A program made the translations under genes and the position numbers. This document shows, one piece after another, positions 6,625 to 8,389 of a stretch of 8,389 nucleotides of DNA (the stretch's first letter is position 1; each line of letters opens with the position of its first letter). The notes below the pieces were generated by a model. The model was not told where the DNA came from. It was given only the letters and a program-made list of their open reading frames with translations, and did no database searches. This stretch comes from Bacteroidota bacterium (GTDB taxonomy: Bacteria; Bacteroidota; Bacteroidia; Flavobacteriales; Weeksellaceae): NCBI GenBank assembly GCA_023399675.1, contig JAEWOM010000157.1, positions 1 to 8,389 on the forward strand. The letters are read 5' to 3'.

Positions 6625-7434
6625 ATGAAAAGATTAAATAAAATAATCGCTGTGGCTGCGTCTGCTCTGCTTGTTTCATGTGGAGATCCTTCAGGAAACC
6701 TGATTAATCTGCCGGCAGTTCCGGTACCCACGGCAGTGACGAAAATACTGAGTAAAGTAACGACAACCGATACCGCAACATCTCAGCAGGAAACTGAAGT
6801 GTACAATTATACTTCCGGAAAACTTACTTCCGTTTTTGACAGTGATAATGCACGGAATTACGCTTTGGAATATTCCAACGCGCAGATTTCAAAAATAACG
6901 ATAACGCAGATGACAATGCCTGCGATGGTCAGCAATTTAACACATACAGGAACGCAACTTACGGGTATTAGTGGTACGATTTATCCTGATGTCACATTTG
7001 AGAGCACATTATCCTACACGGCCGGAAAACTTACTTCAATTGAAACCGATTATAAAATGATGGGCGTACCGGGAATTGAAAGTACGAGAACAATGACTCT
7101 GTCGTATGTTGGAGAGAATATAAGTGAAGCGGTTGTAGAGCATGAGTATTTTACCGTTCCCAGCAATACGACAAGCGCAGCGCTGTTTACAAATTATGAT
7201 TTGAATCCTAATCCCTACCGAACAATTCCGACTGAATTCACGATTGTTAAATCAATCTTTACATGGCAGGAAGATATCATTGCAGGATTGTCCGTTAATA
7301 ATTACAGAAATTTAGAAGTTCAGTACGCAGGCAGCTCAACAGCTCATGATGTAACATATACGTACGGTACGCATACTTACCCTATAAAAGCTGATACACC
7401 CACAAACTCGAAGGGTTTCGAGTATCTTCCGTAA
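6625..7434 (+). CDS. YD-repeat-like lipoprotein, second of a related pair
   Basis: The product has 269 residues. The signal peptide MKRLNKIIAVAASALLVS ends in a good lipobox (L-V-S-C) with Cys19. The chain is Thr/Ser-rich and carries five similar strand-turn-strand units: YNYTSGKLTSV (60-70), LEYSNAQISKI (81-91), LTHTGTQLTGI (105-115), LSYTAGKLTSI (129-139) and LSYVGENISEA (159-169). The segment YDLNPNPYRTIPTEF (191-205) aligns without gaps to YDDKKTPYSLLPFEY of the upstream product (shared Y, D, P, Y, P, E), and SVNN (223-226) corresponds to SENN there. Both proteins end in aromatic residues (here GFEYLP). This supports common ancestry, though overall similarity is low. Envelope localisation is likely. 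Function is unknown and no enzyme motif is visible. The start has no Shine-Dalgarno site. A strong terminator follows 20 bases after the stop. Confidence 0.88.
   Translation: MKRLNKIIAVAASALLVSCGDPSGNLINLPAVPVPTAVTKILSKVTTTDTATSQQETEVYNYTSGKLTSVFDSDNARNYALEYSNAQISKITITQMTMPAMVSNLTHTGTQLTGISGTIYPDVTFESTLSYTAGKLTSIETDYKMMGVPGIESTRTMTLSYVGENISEAVVEHEYFTVPSNTTSAALFTNYDLNPNPYRTIPTEFTIVKSIFTWQEDIIAGLSVNNYRNLEVQYAGSSTAHDVTYTYGTHTYPIKADTPTNSKGFEYLP
6815..7037 (+). repeat. Pair of 16-base direct repeats within the second lipoprotein gene
   Basis: CCGGAAAACTTACTTC occurs exactly at 6815-6830 and at 7022-7037. The two copies are in the same reading frame and encode the GKLTS core of two protein repeat units (residues 65-69 and 134-138). 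Their identity at DNA level suggests recent internal duplication or gene conversion of repeat units. Confidence 0.7.
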
Positions 7435-7454
7435 CGGGCATTTAGTTTTAATTT

Positions 7455-7492
7455 ATCCGTTTCACTTGAAGTGAGACGGATTTTTTGTTTTT
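7455..7492 (+). terminator. Strong Rho-independent terminator after the lipoprotein pair
   Basis: ATCCGTTTCAC (7455-7465) pairs over 11 bp (one G-U) with GTGAGACGGAT (7471-7481) across the loop TTGAA, followed by six T (7481-7486), G and five more T. It isolates the lipoprotein genes from pth. Confidence 0.92.
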
Positions 7493-7499
7493 AATGAAT

Positions 7500-7507
7500 T
7501 ATTTTTG
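7500..7507 (+). promoter_or_regulatory. -7 element of the pth promoter
   Basis: TATTTTTG matches TAnnTTTG just after the terminator. The start site would lie near 7512, leaving a leader of about 17 bases before the GTG at 7529. No TTG is found at the usual -33 distance. Confidence 0.5.
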
Positions 7508-7528
7508 CATCTGCTTATAAATCTGAAA

Positions 7529-8092
7529 GTGAAATATCTGATCGTCGGTCTCGGTAACAAAGGGGAAGAGTACGCGGAAACGCGGCACAATATCGGCTTT
7601 AAGGTTGCTGAAAAAATTGCGGAAACAATTGAAGCTCCATTTAAAACGTCTAATTTCGGTTGGCTTGCCGAAGGGAAATATAAAGGCAGAAAAGTTTTTA
7701 TACTGAAACCCGATACATACATGAATCTTTCGGGAAAGGCGGTGAAATTCTGGCTCGCGCAAGAAGGTATTCCCCTCGAAAATCTCATGGTTATTACCGA
7801 TGATCTGTCCCTTCCTTTCGGAACTTTGCGCATGAAAATGAAGGGCTCTGATGCAGGCCATAACGGACTGAAAAGTATGCAGGAAGAACTGCAGTCTCAG
7901 CAATATCCACGACTTCGCTTTGGTATTTCTGCAGATTTTTCAGAAGGAAAACAGGTGAACTATGTTCTCGGGAAATGGTCGGAAGATGAGGCTGAGAAAC
8001 TCCCGGAACGTATCGAAACTTTTTCCAAAGCAGTGCTGATGTTTGTTTTCGGAGGAATTCAGAACGCGATGACTGCTTTTAACGGTAAATAA
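7529..8092 (+). CDS. pth: Peptidyl-tRNA hydrolase
   Basis: Pth is the cytoplasmic enzyme that cleaves the ester bond of peptidyl-tRNAs released prematurely from ribosomes, so that tRNA is recycled. The product has 187 residues (the bacterial family is about 185-195) and begins with the typical (M)KYLIVGLGN. Expected active-site residues are present: Asn10, the catalytic His20 (TRHN), Met65 and Asn66 (YMNLSG), Asp91 (DDLSLP) and Asn112 (GHNG); these correspond to E. coli N10, H20, M67, N68, D93 and N114. I chose the GTG at 7529 because the conserved N-terminus starts there. The other in-frame candidate, a TTG at 7505, lies inside the -7 promoter box. The gene has its own promoter and ends one base before the coaE stop on the opposite strand. 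Confidence 0.97.
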   Translation: MKYLIVGLGNKGEEYAETRHNIGFKVAEKIAETIEAPFKTSNFGWLAEGKYKGRKVFILKPDTYMNLSGKAVKFWLAQEGIPLENLMVITDDLSLPFGTLRMKMKGSDAGHNGLKSMQEELQSQQYPRLRFGISADFSEGKQVNYVLGKWSEDEAEKLPERIETFSKAVLMFVFGGIQNAMTAFNGK

Positions 8093-8102
8093 TTTATACC
8101 GT
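8082..8102. other. Inverted repeat spanning the pth and coaE stop codons
   Basis: ACGGTA (8082-8087) and TACCGT (8097-8102) form a perfect 6-bp inverted repeat around a nine-base centre that contains both stop codons (TAA at 8090-8092, and TTA at 8094-8096 read on the minus strand). No T-run follows on either strand, so a terminator role is doubtful. Confidence 0.4.
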
Positions 8103-8389
8103 AAGCTGTGCAAAATTTTCCATCAGCTCATCAACCTGTTCTTCCAGATGTTCCAGCGTTTCATTATTGTAGATGATGAAGTCCGCTTTCTTTATTTTTT
8201 CTTTTTCCGGCATTTGCTGCTCCATCACATTCGAAACTTCGCGGTAAGTTTTGTCGTCTCTTTCCATCACTCTTTTGATGCGAATGTTGTCTTCTGCAGT
8301 AACCAGAATGCTTTTGTAGCAGTCCTGATCGAGCCCGAGTTCAAAAAGCAGGGCTGTCTCCTTAAAAATATACGGGTGAGTTTGTTTGC
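8094..8389 (-). CDS. coaE: Dephospho-CoA kinase, C-terminal part (N-terminus beyond window)
   Basis: CoaE phosphorylates the 3' hydroxyl of dephospho-CoA with ATP in the last step of coenzyme A synthesis. The last 97 codons are in the window. Visible family features, in order, are HPYIFKETALLFELG (start of the fragment, the substrate-binding/lid region), the ILVTAEDNIRIKRVMERD segment with its conserved Arg-rich lid helix, QQMPEKEKIKKADFIIYNN (the typical QM...K...ADF.I.N signature), and a C-terminal LEEQVDEL helix. The ATP-binding P-loop would be in the missing N-terminal half. The family is usually about 195-210 residues, so about half is present. The gene runs leftwards, convergent with pth, with one base between the stops. 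Confidence 0.94.
   Translation of the reverse strand, partial: KQTHPYIFKETALLFELGLDQDCYKSILVTAEDNIRIKRVMERDDKTYREVSNVMEQQMPEKEKIKKADFIIYNNETLEHLEEQVDELMENFAQLTV

Noticed and set aside
7499..7903. Minus-strand open frames opposite pth
   Set aside because: pth on the plus strand carries every active-site residue; the antisense products have no recognisable features.
1..8389. Mobile element, CRISPR array, tRNA or rRNA
   Set aside because: No transposase or integrase, no spaced repeat series, and no cloverleaf or rRNA signature was seen on either strand.

Overview
The window looks like an ordinary chromosomal segment of a Bacteroidota bacterium, most likely a flavobacterium of the Chryseobacterium type. 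The evidence is indirect but consistent. Genes lack Shine-Dalgarno sequences and have A-rich leaders instead. Four genes are preceded by the flavobacterial -7 promoter element TAnnTTTG. Several genes encode small Bacteroidota-type lipoproteins. The Mfd, Pth, CoaE and GH3 proteins read like flavobacterial versions. No tRNA, rRNA, CRISPR array, insertion sequence or phage gene was found, and no intergenic stretch exceeds 170 bases.

Left part (minus strand, 1-2043): a GH3-family protein gene that runs off the left edge is read leftwards from 1235. Upstream of it, also on the minus strand, lie a small lipoprotein gene (1328-1714) and a gene for a very basic, proline-rich secreted peptide (1765-2043). 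These two small genes are only 50 bases apart and probably form one transcript. That transcript ends at a strong terminator (1267-1300), which directly abuts the promoter of the GH3 gene.

Centre (plus strand, 2044-5642): a 170-base divergent region carries a -7 element and a leader hairpin, followed by full-length mfd (transcription-repair coupling factor, 1128 residues) and a modest terminator.

Right part: two adjacent genes for related repeat-containing lipoproteins (5689-6564 and 6625-7434) are separated by an intrinsic terminator with no visible second promoter, and a very strong terminator follows the pair. Next is pth (peptidyl-tRNA hydrolase), with a GTG start set by the position of its promoter. 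It runs tail-to-tail, one base apart, into the 3' end of coaE (dephospho-CoA kinase), which is cut by the right edge.

The housekeeping genes (mfd, pth, coaE) serve DNA repair, translation recycling and CoA synthesis. They do not form one pathway with each other or with the envelope proteins. I see no clear undescribed multi-gene system. The less ordinary items are the bacterial GH3 protein with an apparently leaderless promoter, the basic secreted peptide, the paired lipoproteins with an internal terminator, and the mfd leader hairpin.
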